Shown here in pieces: positions 1-7,637 of a stretch of 64,000 nucleotides of DNA. A program made the position numbers and the translations under genes. Position 1 is the stretch's first letter; every line of letters begins with the position of its first letter. This DNA is from Polynucleobacter kasalickyi (GTDB lineage: Bacteria > Pseudomonadota > Gammaproteobacteria > Burkholderiales > Burkholderiaceae): NCBI RefSeq assembly GCF_900176405.1, contig NZ_FWXJ01000006.1:1-64000 (forward strand), written 5' to 3'. The notes under the pieces were generated by a model. That model was given only the letters and a program-made list of their open reading frames with translations, was not told the origin of the DNA and searched no databases.

Positions 1-321
1 AAACTACCGACTGAGAGTCTTGGCTTTATGCGGTTGGAATGGAGTAATTAATCGTGTTTAATAAATGCTCATCCCCCGATTATGGTGAAGAGCCTTTACA
101 TGGGGTTATTCGATCGCCAATACTCAGTCAGGGAAAAATTTCTAATCAAGCTCGGACCGATATAAATACAAGTAATTGGGTCTTATTTGGTGGTGCGGAT
201 CCAAGAAGAGAAGGAGTTGTTCTTGGAGATTGAGGGCTTATTCTAGATTGTTAATTAGGTTGTCAATGGGTACTTTTTAATCTTTTGATCAACACACTAT
301 GCCTAAATGATTAAAAGAAAA
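1..321. other. Left-edge stretch without a convincing gene
   Basis: No recognisable gene is present. One short open frame from a GTG at 54 to a TGA at 233 (59 codons, plus strand) has no family I recognise and no clear ribosome binding site. Two further frames are open from the window edge to stops at 51 and 61, so the tail of an upstream gene may lie here, but I cannot choose between them. Confidence 0.3.
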
Positions 322-354
322 AAGGCTTTAAAAGCGCCATGCTTTTAAAGCCTT
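322..354 (-). terminator. Intrinsic terminator of tRNA-Lys
   Basis: Two perfectly complementary 14-base arms (322-335 and 341-354) enclose a 5-base loop. Read on the minus strand the hairpin is followed by a T-rich tract, and it begins 8 bases beyond the tRNA-Lys 3' end. The plus-strand exit has no T-run, so it works for the minus strand. Confidence 0.85.
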
Positions 355-362
355 GTACATCT

Positions 363-438
363 TGGTGGGTCGGGCGAGATTCGAACTCGCGACCAACGGA
401 TTAAAAGTCCGCTGCTCTACCGGCTGAGCTACCGACCC
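363..438 (-). tRNA. tRNA-Lys (anticodon UUU)
   Basis: A 76-base cloverleaf on the minus strand. The 7-bp acceptor stem pairs GGGTCGG at 438-432 with CCGACCC at 373-367. The anticodon loop reads CTTTTAA (anticodon TTT), the T-arm contains GTTCGAATC, and CCA is encoded at 365-363. It is a single tRNA gene with its own promoter-like -10 box and a strong terminator. Confidence 0.97.
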
Positions 439-456
439 CAATTTGGGTAAAAGAAG

Positions 457-462
457 ATTATA
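457..462 (-). promoter_or_regulatory. -10 box of the tRNA-Lys promoter
   Basis: A consensus TATAAT on the minus strand lies 18 bases before the first base of tRNA-Lys, as expected for a short-leader tRNA transcript. No good -35 hexamer is visible at 16-18 bases further upstream, so the assignment rests on the -10 box and its position. Confidence 0.5.
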
Positions 463-587
463 GCAATAAATTTACAAACTTCCCACTATTTTTTGAAAAT
501 TAATTCCATTTGTTTCATTTTTAATTCAAGTTGTGACAAAATAGTTGTGCTAAATTAATAACTTAAGAATTTATATAAAGGACAAAA

Positions 588-1160
588 ATGCAAGATTCCC
601 ATAATGAAGTTGCTCACAGCAAACCAACTGAATCATCTAAGGATAGTTTTATTGAAACGTCGATTGAAAAAATTATCTTTAGTAGTCGCTGGATTCTCAG
701 CCTCTTTTACCTCATGCTTATACTGACTCTACTCTTGGTGGCGGTTAAATTTGTAAAAGAGTTTGCCGAGTTTGTAATGGAGTTTTGGTTTATCGGCGAG
801 TCCGAATTTGTGACTGGTGTTTTATCCATCGTCGATAAAACCTTATTAGCCAATTTATTGATTTTGATAATCTTTTCTGGATATGAGAATTTTGTGTCAG
901 TAATTGGTGTTGCTGAAAAAAGTTTGGATCGTCCAAAGTGGATGGGTGAGATTGACTTTGCTGGATTAAAGTTGAAATTAATCGGCTCAATTGTTGCTTT
1001 GTCTGGAGTACATCTTCTGTCGGCTTTTCTAGAAATTGAAGGTTCTAATAAAGAGGATCTCGGATGGATGATTGGTTTACATATTACCTTTGTAGTCACT
1101 GGTGTATTGTTTGCCATCATGGAGAAAATTGGTCATTCAGCAAAAGGTAGCGGTCATTAA
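588..1160 (+). CDS. YqhA family (UPF0114) inner-membrane protein
   Basis: A 190-residue protein of the YqhA/UPF0114 family, function unknown. After a polar N-terminus of about 28 residues there are about four hydrophobic segments (roughly 32-60, 83-100, 125-147 and 160-180). The family-typical loop with SGYENFV lies near residue 97 and is followed by GVAEKSLDRPKW. The ATG is preceded by an AAGGA-type ribosome binding site. It converges on amiC with a 4-base overlap of the stops. Identity is confident from the sequence pattern; no role is inferred. Confidence 0.88.
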   Translation: MQDSHNEVAHSKPTESSKDSFIETSIEKIIFSSRWILSLFYLMLILTLLLVAVKFVKEFAEFVMEFWFIGESEFVTGVLSIVDKTLLANLLILIIFSGYENFVSVIGVAEKSLDRPKWMGEIDFAGLKLKLIGSIVALSGVHLLSAFLEIEGSNKEDLGWMIGLHITFVVTGVLFAIMEKIGHSAKGSGH

Positions 1161-2458
1161 CCTTGCCTTTGGGTTGGGGGATTTTTTAATAAAAAATTCC
1201 CTACCCCCTTATACACTGCTTGAGAGAGTTGAAATTGAAACGTCTCATTCATTAACTTTAACTCTTCTTCAGGGTTACTGATAAAAGCGGTCTCCACCAA
1301 AATAGATGGTATATCTGGAGCTTTCAGAACAGCAAAACTAGCTTGCTCGACTTTTTTACTATGCAGACTGGCAAAGCCGCTAATTTCTTGAATGATTGAA
1401 CTGCCTAATTTAAGAGAGTCTTTAATCTGAGCGGTAGTCGATAAGTCCAGTAAAAGTTTTGCAACTTCCGCGTCTTTCGTCTTAATATTCAGACCACCAA
1501 TTAAATCAGATGCATTTTCTTTGTTAGCCATCCATCGTGCTGCAGTAGTACTAGCACCTTGCTGTGATAAGGCAAAGATGGAGGCACCTTTAGCATGTGG
1601 CAGTAGGTAAGCATCAGCGTGAATAGAAATAAATAAGTCGGCCTTTACTTGACGAGCTTTTTGAACTCGGACCCCGAGAGGCACAAAATAATCAGCATCT
1701 CTCGTTAATAGAGTTCTAAAGTCTGCTTCATCGTCAAAAATATCTTTTAATTTCTTACTGATGGATAAGACAATATCTTTCTCCATGACGCCTGTTGAGC
1801 CTATAGCACCAGGATCCTCACCGCCATGTCCAGGATCAATAGCAATGGTAATCATGCGGCTAAATCGCCGCTTGGTTGATTTAGGTGTGGCAACAAAAGT
1901 TTCAGGGAGCTGATTTGAATTGGTTTGACCTAATCTATTTTTTGTGATTTGAGCGATTACATCATCCTCTTCAGTATTACCCATGTTTTTGCTTAAAAAA
2001 GTTGCCATTGGATCAGGAGGAGTTCTGGGGTACAGGTCAAACACGAAACGATTTTTGTAGGCCCCTACGGGATCTAGGCTAAATAATTGTGGGGTGATTT
2101 CTTCTTTTAAATCAAAGACTAGGCGTACTACTTTCGGTTGATACTGTCCAACTCGGACACTCGCTATATAAGGATCATTTTTTTGAACCTTCGCCACAAT
2201 CTCTTTGATGGAGGAATTTAATTCGAGGCCCTTAATATCAACGACTAAACGATTTGGATCAAGAATTAATTGATGTTTAATCTCTAATATCTCATCGGTC
2301 TCTAAGGTGACTCGGGTATATTCCTCTGCTGGCCAAATTCGAATTCCAAGAAGACTGGCACCTTTGGCTAAATCTGTCGGCCCTAGAAATAAACTTGTTG
2401 AAGTAAATGCTGAGTAACTAATGAATTTAAACAGCGAATTTCGTTTCTCTTGATTCAT
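1157..2458 (-). CDS. amiC: N-acetylmuramoyl-L-alanine amidase AmiC
   Basis: Zinc amidase that cleaves the amide bond between N-acetylmuramic acid and the stem peptide and separates daughter cells. An N-terminal hydrophobic stretch (about 10-34) is probably the export signal; no twin-arginine pair is seen. An AMIN domain (about 36-145) should bind peptidoglycan at the septum. The Amidase_3 domain (about 203-425) shows DPGHGGEDPGA (H211), the metal-ligand glutamate in MEKDIVL (E226), ISIHADA (H280) and the catalytic ETAFISNPEEE near the end. The 433-residue length fits. The gene follows tsaE, whose stop shares one base with this start, an arrangement common in proteobacteria. Confidence 0.95.
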   Translation of the reverse strand: MNQEKRNSLFKFISYSAFTSTSLFLGPTDLAKGASLLGIRIWPAEEYTRVTLETDEILEIKHQLILDPNRLVVDIKGLELNSSIKEIVAKVQKNDPYIASVRVGQYQPKVVRLVFDLKEEITPQLFSLDPVGAYKNRFVFDLYPRTPPDPMATFLSKNMGNTEEDDVIAQITKNRLGQTNSNQLPETFVATPKSTKRRFSRMITIAIDPGHGGEDPGAIGSTGVMEKDIVLSISKKLKDIFDDEADFRTLLTRDADYFVPLGVRVQKARQVKADLFISIHADAYLLPHAKGASIFALSQQGASTTAARWMANKENASDLIGGLNIKTKDAEVAKLLLDLSTTAQIKDSLKLGSSIIQEISGFASLHSKKVEQASFAVLKAPDIPSILVETAFISNPEEELKLMNETFQFQLSQAVYKGVGNFLLKNPPTQRQG

Positions 2459-2979
2459 TATTCCTGATTGGTAATCCCTTTTAAGAGAAGTTGCCCGCTA
2501 TCAGATCCTGCTGAGATAGTGACAGTTCGTGATGACTCGCTATCGTAGGAAAGAGTAAAGATAATATCTGGTGTGGGGAGTGTTCCTTGTGCGATTTCAG
2601 GCCACTCAATTAAGCAAACTCCTGCATTAGTTAAGATATCCTTAAAACCAGCTTCCTCCCACTCTGTTGGACTATTCATGCGATATAAATCAAAATGATG
2701 AAAGTCGTACAAATGGTTGTCAATGGAGAGTTGGTAGGGTTCACAGAGATTGTAAGTAGGGCTTTTAACTTTACCCAAAAAGCCGAGTGATCTTAGTAAA
2801 TAACGTACAAAAGTCGTTTTACCTGTGCCTAAATCGCCCACAAGCCAAATATGGATGATGGGACAAGTTTGAAGGTGTGTGCGAAGGCCTGTCCCTAATG
2901 TGGACGCTAAATTTTCACAATCAAGCTCTGTATTCCAATGGATTGGAATGGAATTACTTAAAATAGGCATTAATGACAT
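2458..2979 (-). CDS. tsaE: tRNA threonylcarbamoyladenosine biosynthesis ATPase TsaE
   Basis: TsaE is the ATPase of the TsaB-TsaD-TsaE complex that makes t6A37 in tRNAs reading ANN codons. The P-loop GDLGTGKTT is at residues 48-56, and the family motifs SPTYNLCEPY, HFDLYR and LIEWPE follow. The start is uncertain: the ATG at 2979 overlaps the divergent queG start, while the fourth codon (2970) is also ATG and would remove the overlap. Neither has a clear ribosome binding site. It is transcribed into amiC. Confidence 0.94.
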   Translation of the reverse strand: MSLMPILSNSIPIHWNTELDCENLASTLGTGLRTHLQTCPIIHIWLVGDLGTGKTTFVRYLLRSLGFLGKVKSPTYNLCEPYQLSIDNHLYDFHHFDLYRMNSPTEWEEAGFKDILTNAGVCLIEWPEIAQGTLPTPDIIFTLSYDSESSRTVTISAGSDSGQLLLKGITNQE

Positions 2980-4094
2980 CCGAAAATGAAAATTACACTG
3001 AAATCTTACACTGGCTTAGAACTCAAGCAAAAGAATTGGGTTTTAGTGATGTAAGAATATCCGACCTTGATCTTAGTCAAGAACTTCCTTTCTTTCAAGA
3101 CTGGTTGAAAAAAGGGCGTCATGGCCAAATGCATTATATGAGCCGGCATGCAAATTTGCGAGCTAATCCTGAAGAGTTATTGCCTGGGGTCGTTCGATCG
3201 ATTTGTTTCCGAATGGATTATTTGCCAAGAGAACAGATTCAAAATCCAACTGCAGAAAATTTTAGAAAAAAAGAATTAGAGCAACTACAGGATCCATCCC
3301 ACGCAACGATCTCTGTCTATGCGAGAGGACGGGATTACCATAAAGTGCTTAGAAAAAATTTACTAACGATTGCGAAATTATTAGAAGAAAAATTGGCACA
3401 TTTAAATTACCGCGTTTTAGTCGATTCAGCACCTGTTCTTGAGGTCGCACTGGCTACTAAATCCGGTATTGGTTGGCGAGGGAAACATACTCTGAGCTTA
3501 AATCGTCAAGCAGGATCGATGTATTTTTTAGGTGAAATATTTGTCGATATTCCGTTGCCGATCGATCAGCCGATTTCTAACCATTGCGGTACTTGCCAAG
3601 ACTGTATTGATTTATGCCCTACGAAAGCTATCCTTGCGCCTTTCCAAATTGATGCAAATAGGTGTATTTCCTATTTAACGATTGAACACCCGGGGGCTAT
3701 TCCGTTAGAGCTTCGAACTTTAATGGGGAACCATGTTTATGGATGTGACGATTGCCAACTAGTGTGTCACTGGAATAAGTTTGCTAAAAAATCCAACTTA
3801 TCTGATTTTGATGTGAGGAATCAACTGGATAGATCAACTCTTGAAGATTTGTTTGGCTGGGAAAAAGCAGATTTTGAAAAGAAGATGCAAGGAAGTGCCA
3901 TCTACCGTATTGGCTATGAGCGTTGGATGAGAAATATTGCTGTTGCTCTAGGTAACTATTTAAGAAGCGATGCAATTGATTCAATCCAAAAGTTAAACAT
4001 TGCGGAATTGTTATCAAAAAGAATTGGTCAGATTTCTGAATTAGTCGATGAGCATATTACCTGGGCTCTGAATTTTGAAAAATCGATAAAATAG
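2973..4094 (+). CDS. queG: Epoxyqueuosine reductase QueG
   Basis: Cobalamin-dependent iron-sulfur enzyme performing the last step of queuosine synthesis in tRNA, reducing epoxyqueuosine to queuosine. The N-terminal half carries the DUF1730 cobalamin-binding region with DSAPVLEVALA (D151, the family's catalytic-acid position). Two [4Fe-4S] sites follow: CGTCQDCIDLCP (C205, C208, C211, C215) and CDDCQLVC (C258, C261, C265). The cobalamin requirement fits the cobalamin riboswitch and receptor at 46.5 kb. The length of 373 residues is normal. The start lies inside the 5' end of the divergent tsaE reading frame. Confidence 0.95.
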   Translation: MTSENENYTEILHWLRTQAKELGFSDVRISDLDLSQELPFFQDWLKKGRHGQMHYMSRHANLRANPEELLPGVVRSICFRMDYLPREQIQNPTAENFRKKELEQLQDPSHATISVYARGRDYHKVLRKNLLTIAKLLEEKLAHLNYRVLVDSAPVLEVALATKSGIGWRGKHTLSLNRQAGSMYFLGEIFVDIPLPIDQPISNHCGTCQDCIDLCPTKAILAPFQIDANRCISYLTIEHPGAIPLELRTLMGNHVYGCDDCQLVCHWNKFAKKSNLSDFDVRNQLDRSTLEDLFGWEKADFEKKMQGSAIYRIGYERWMRNIAVALGNYLRSDAIDSIQKLNIAELLSKRIGQISELVDEHITWALNFEKSIK

Positions 4095-4098
4095 CGCA

Positions 4099-4848
4099 AT
4101 GACTACTTTAAACAATACAAAATTAGACTCATCAAAAGAATCCTTTAAACAAGCATTTTGGTTAGGCATTAAAAACGGTTTAGTGGGTCCGGCACCGGTT
4201 CTTGTTGCTGGTATGTTGGGCTTCGGAGCAATGAGTCACGGAGTTGGCTTAAGCCCATTTTTTTCGGCATTTCTTTCAATATCTGTTTTTGCCCTGCCAG
4301 GACAGGTAGTGTTCGTAGAAATGGTATCAGTTGGAGCCTCTGCTAGTGCCATTGCTTTTGCTGTGGCAATTACCTCAGCACGTTTTCTAACGATGACATT
4401 GACCTTATTTCCTCAAATACCTAAAGAGCTAAAAGAGCCACCGCGTCTAGTCACTGTGCATCTTGTGGCAATGAGTGCCTGGACCTATTGTATGCAAGAG
4501 TTTCCTAAGTTGAAGCCAGAGCTAAGATATGGATACTTCGTTGGTATTGGCACTATTTGCTGGTTGTTGTGTGTGCCAGCTACCTTAATTGGTTATTGGT
4601 TGTCTGATACCGTGCCAGTTTGGGTTACCTATGCACTGCTATTTGTAAATCCGCTTTTTTTCCTGATGTCTTTTACAGAAGTTCCTTTGCGAAGGAATCA
4701 ATTAGCCATCTTGTGTGGGGGATTATCCGGGATTTATTTTTTTCAAAAGTATCCTTCTAATGCACTCTTATTCAGTGGAGTCGGTATTGGGTCTTGTGTT
4801 TACTTGATAGACCTTTGTATCCGAAAGAGCTTAAGGAGTAAAGCGTAA
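4099..4848 (+). CDS. azlC: AzlC family branched-chain amino acid exporter, large subunit
   Basis: A 249-residue polytopic membrane protein of the AzlC family, the larger part of a two-component exporter for branched-chain amino acids and analogues. The sequence has the glycine-rich opening GLVGPAPVLVAGMLGFGAM, the conserved LPGQVVFVEM and the ARFLTMTL segment. It begins 4 bases after queG and its stop overlaps the azlD start by one base (TAATG), so the two products are probably made together. The substrate is inferred from the family only. Confidence 0.85.
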   Translation: MTTLNNTKLDSSKESFKQAFWLGIKNGLVGPAPVLVAGMLGFGAMSHGVGLSPFFSAFLSISVFALPGQVVFVEMVSVGASASAIAFAVAITSARFLTMTLTLFPQIPKELKEPPRLVTVHLVAMSAWTYCMQEFPKLKPELRYGYFVGIGTICWLLCVPATLIGYWLSDTVPVWVTYALLFVNPLFFLMSFTEVPLRRNQLAILCGGLSGIYFFQKYPSNALLFSGVGIGSCVYLIDLCIRKSLRSKA

Positions 4849-5195
4849 TGGAAGCCCTTTTTACGAAATACGAATTATGGGCCGCATTAATTTTTGTTAT
4901 TCTCGCCACTTATTTTTGGCGTGGATTGGGGGTGTTAGCATCCGGCAGAATTAATAAAGATGGTGAAATATTCAAATGGTTGTCCGCTGTTACTTACGCC
5001 ATCTTGGGGTCCTTGACGCTTAAATTGATTTTGTTGCCGGTGGGTTTGCTAAGCCAGATTCCCATGTATTACCGTATCTTTGTCTCAGCAGTCTGTCTGT
5101 TCGTTATGCTGAGTAAAAAGGGTAGGCTAGTACCAGCACTGGTCGTTGGCAGTGTGCTGATTATGCTATACGACTTTATCAAGGATTTTTTCTAA
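4848..5195 (+). CDS. azlD: AzlD family branched-chain amino acid exporter, small subunit
   Basis: A 115-residue protein with three to four hydrophobic segments, typical of AzlD, the small partner of AzlC. FWRGLGVLASGRI near residue 24 and the WLSAVTYAILGSL segment are family-like. An AAGGAG ribosome binding site lies at the end of azlC, and the start overlaps the azlC stop. No convincing terminator follows; an A/T-rich palindrome near 5205-5223 lacks a loop. Confidence 0.83.
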   Translation: MEALFTKYELWAALIFVILATYFWRGLGVLASGRINKDGEIFKWLSAVTYAILGSLTLKLILLPVGLLSQIPMYYRIFVSAVCLFVMLSKKGRLVPALVVGSVLIMLYDFIKDFF

Positions 5196-5240
5196 AAACC
5201 CTAGTTTTAAAAGGCCTTTTAAACCTGCGTTTAATAAAGT

Positions 5241-5261
5241 GATGATGAGAATCATTCTCAT
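5241..5261. promoter_or_regulatory. Fur box upstream of the flavinylation cluster
   Basis: The stretch 5241-5259 matches the classic 19-base Fur box at 16 of 19 positions by eye. Within it a perfect inverted repeat has arms ATGAGAAT (5245-5252) and ATTCTCAT (5254-5261) around one central base. It lies 34 bases before the start of the first gene of a four-gene unit, where a repressor would block transcription. Iron-dependent repression by Fur is inferred. Confidence 0.8.
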
Positions 5262-5294
5262 TAATATAGTATTTTATTAATGAGAGGGGTGAAA

Positions 5295-6194
5295 ATGCAA
5301 AGGTCAAAATGGATCAAATCCATTATTTTAAGTAGTGCGATGATTGGATTGGGAGTACAAGCTGGCGAAAGTAATTTTGGTTGGGTATATGGTTTAGATC
5401 TACAACCAAAAGGAAAATGGGAGATTGAACAACGTATTCAATTAACCAGAGGACATGCCAGTGGAACCTATGATTATTGGCAAGGTCGCTCAGAGGTTGA
5501 ATACGGCCTCACTGACAATATTCAATTAGCGGGATATTTAAATACGTATTCCATCCATTCTGCAAAAAACTATACAAATCCGGATGCTTGTGGAGACTCA
5601 GTGGGCTCTTGTACTGGTGGTTATGGTGTTTCGGGTATACACTCCGCAGATCCAACTTACAGCGCTAAAGGAATTGATGGAGTCTCCTTAGAAGCAATTT
5701 GGCGAATCACTAACCCTCTCACTTCACCCGTCGGTGTTGGTTTGTACTTTGAACCAACCTTTGGGCATCTCAAAGACGCCATTGAAACTAGGCTGATTTT
5801 GCAATCGAATTTCTTAGATGATCGTTTACAACTTGTTGGAAATCTTGTATTTGAAGCTGAGAAACTCAAGTTTGATGAAGAGCCTATTGAGGAAATTGTC
5901 TTAGATTTTGTGGGTGGTGTTTCTTATCGTTTGGCTCCGAACTGGAGTTTAGGACTGGAATATCGGTTTCATAACGACTATGACGGATTTAGTTTCGCGT
6001 CACAAACTCAAAGAGCCCACTTTTTAGGTCCAAATGTACATTTTGCTAATGAAAAATTTTGGGTAACGTTGGCGATGAGAACTCAACTTGGTGGCGACTG
6101 TTGGGCTCCAGGAGATGCAGAATGCTCAGACGGAATGGTTTGGGATAGTCACGGGAGAAATGAGTACATGTTAAAAGTTGGTGTGCCATTTTAA
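5295..6194 (+). CDS. DUF6662-like outer-membrane barrel protein
   Basis: A 299-residue exported protein. The ATG at 5295 is preferred over the in-frame one at 5280 because AGGGG sits just before it and it gives a clean signal peptide (positive MQRSKWIK, hydrophobic core, cleavage near QAG, residue 23). The mature part has alternating aromatic and polar strands and ends in KVGVPF, as outer-membrane beta barrels do. Four cysteines lie in two extracellular-loop-like segments (CGDSVGSC and CWAPGDAEC). The pattern resembles the DUF6662 family, function unknown. As first gene after the Fur box it may be an outer-membrane conduit or receptor for the system; that is inference. Confidence 0.7.
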   Translation: MQRSKWIKSIILSSAMIGLGVQAGESNFGWVYGLDLQPKGKWEIEQRIQLTRGHASGTYDYWQGRSEVEYGLTDNIQLAGYLNTYSIHSAKNYTNPDACGDSVGSCTGGYGVSGIHSADPTYSAKGIDGVSLEAIWRITNPLTSPVGVGLYFEPTFGHLKDAIETRLILQSNFLDDRLQLVGNLVFEAEKLKFDEEPIEEIVLDFVGGVSYRLAPNWSLGLEYRFHNDYDGFSFASQTQRAHFLGPNVHFANEKFWVTLAMRTQLGGDCWAPGDAECSDGMVWDSHGRNEYMLKVGVPF

Positions 6195-6207
6195 TTTCGC
6201 ATAAAAA

Positions 6208-6759
6208 ATGAGAAATTCGTTAATCCCTATGACACTTTCACTCACCCTGATGGGGGGAGTGAACCCTTGTGTCATAGCAAAAACCTACTTGTCCGTTGAA
6301 GAGGCGAAACAAGTTATTTTTCCTGGGAAATATTTTTCAAGAGTGAAATTTGACATCTCCGAAGAGATCCGCCGGGAGTTAAAAAAAATTTCTGGCATTC
6401 ATCATCCTTTAAGCAAGAGTCAGTTTTGGCTAGCCAATGATGGTACTTGGTTCATCGTTGATGAAGTTGTCGGAAAACATGAAATGATTACCTATGCTGT
6501 AGGTATCAATCATTTAGGAAAAATTACAGAAGTTCAAATACTTGAATATAACGAAACCTATGGTCATCAAATTCGAGAGGTGAGTTGGCGCAATCAATTT
6601 ATTGAGAAAGATTCAAGGCATCAAATTCGGCTCAACCATGATATTGCCAATATTTCTGGGGCAACTCTTTCTTGTAAACATGTCACTGATGGAATAAGAC
6701 GATTAATGGCTCTTCATTCACTACTATTAAGAAAATTAAAATCTCATGATGCGGTGTAA
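6208..6759 (+). CDS. Exported FMN-binding domain protein, substrate of ApbE
   Basis: A 183-residue protein with a Sec-type signal peptide (about 1-24) and one FMN_bind domain (about 92-170). ITYAVGI, GKITEVQILEYNETYG and SGATLSC (150-156) are the family signatures. T153 in SGAT is the expected site of covalent FMN attachment by ApbE. The usual aspartate three residues before the serine is alanine here (A147), with an aspartate at 145 instead. Close spacing to the barrel gene and overlap with apbE suggest one transcript. It probably acts as a periplasmic one- or two-electron flavin carrier. Confidence 0.85.
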   Translation: MRNSLIPMTLSLTLMGGVNPCVIAKTYLSVEEAKQVIFPGKYFSRVKFDISEEIRRELKKISGIHHPLSKSQFWLANDGTWFIVDEVVGKHEMITYAVGINHLGKITEVQILEYNETYGHQIREVSWRNQFIEKDSRHQIRLNHDIANISGATLSCKHVTDGIRRLMALHSLLLRKLKSHDAV

Positions 6760-7633
6760 ACCCTTAATGGGAACCTTTATCGAAATCCAAATTGAATTTG
6801 ATTCAACGAAAATGGGTAAAAGTTGTGATCATGAGCACTTTATAGCTGCTGCCTTTAGAGAAATTGAACGGGTAGAGTATTTAATGTCAATCTTTGAGAA
6901 TCGCAGCGATATTTCTATTATTAATCAAACTGTCAGCTCCTCGAATCAACCCTCTTTGGAAATCCATCCTTGGACTTATGAGGTACTTAAAACAGCAAAA
7001 CTTCTGCATAAAATGACAAAGGGTGCTTTTGACTGTGGGGTTGGACATGTGTTGAACACTTGGGGACTTCGGTCACAGATGAAAGAGTTTAATCACATGC
7101 TCAGTAATTACTCAATTGCAAATATCGAACTTCAAAAAAATCATTCGGTGCGAGTTCATCATCCAGTATTACTTGATTTAGGTGGAATTGCTAAAGGGTA
7201 TGCAGTTGATCGCGCCATGAATAAACTGAAGAGTTACGGCATAGAAAAGGCTGTAGTGAATGCAGGCGGTGATTTGAGAGTCATGGGAAGCGTCCCCAAA
7301 AAAGTATTACTTAGATATCTAGGTGAGAAAACTGAGTTTATTGAATTTGGGAAATTCACAGATATTGCGATAGCCACTTCTTCAAGCCTCATTCGAGATC
7401 ATTCTGAAATCATGCAATCTCAACATCTGATGAATCCTTTTCAAAAAGAACCAATTATTGGCAAAGAATTATTCACAGTGACTGCAGGCAGTTGTATGTT
7501 GGCAGATGCTTTAACGAAAGCATTAGCGGTAGATAAAAATCCAAAAGCAAAATATTTTTCCGCCCTTGGGGCAACGGCATATGTAAATCAGATTGACGAC
7601 CTTACTCAGTCAGATTTAGTGAATTTTTCATAA
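6746..7633 (+). CDS. apbE: FAD:protein FMN transferase (ApbE family)
   Basis: Transfers FMN from FAD to a threonine or serine of a target flavoprotein, here most likely the adjacent FMN-binding protein. Motifs: DLGGIAKGYAVD (144-155), VNAGGDLRVMG (171-181), the nucleotide-site HLMNP (227-231) and the magnesium-binding region GSCMLADALTKAL (D254). The 295-residue length fits the core domain. No signal peptide or lipobox is present, and an in-frame stop lies just upstream (6737-6739), so a longer exported form is not encoded. It overlaps the upstream gene by 14 bases. Confidence 0.9.
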   Translation: MMRCKPLMGTFIEIQIEFDSTKMGKSCDHEHFIAAAFREIERVEYLMSIFENRSDISIINQTVSSSNQPSLEIHPWTYEVLKTAKLLHKMTKGAFDCGVGHVLNTWGLRSQMKEFNHMLSNYSIANIELQKNHSVRVHHPVLLDLGGIAKGYAVDRAMNKLKSYGIEKAVVNAGGDLRVMGSVPKKVLLRYLGEKTEFIEFGKFTDIAIATSSSLIRDHSEIMQSQHLMNPFQKEPIIGKELFTVTAGSCMLADALTKALAVDKNPKAKYFSALGATAYVNQIDDLTQSDLVNFS

Positions 7634-7637
7634 ATTG

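Noticed and set aside
707..1120. Antisense open frame over the YqhA-like gene (137 residues)
   Set aside because: It is exactly opposite a recognised family gene, with no own ribosome binding site or family resemblance.
5205..5224. A/T-rich palindrome after azlD as a terminator
   Set aside because: The arms leave no loop and no T-run follows; it would fold poorly.
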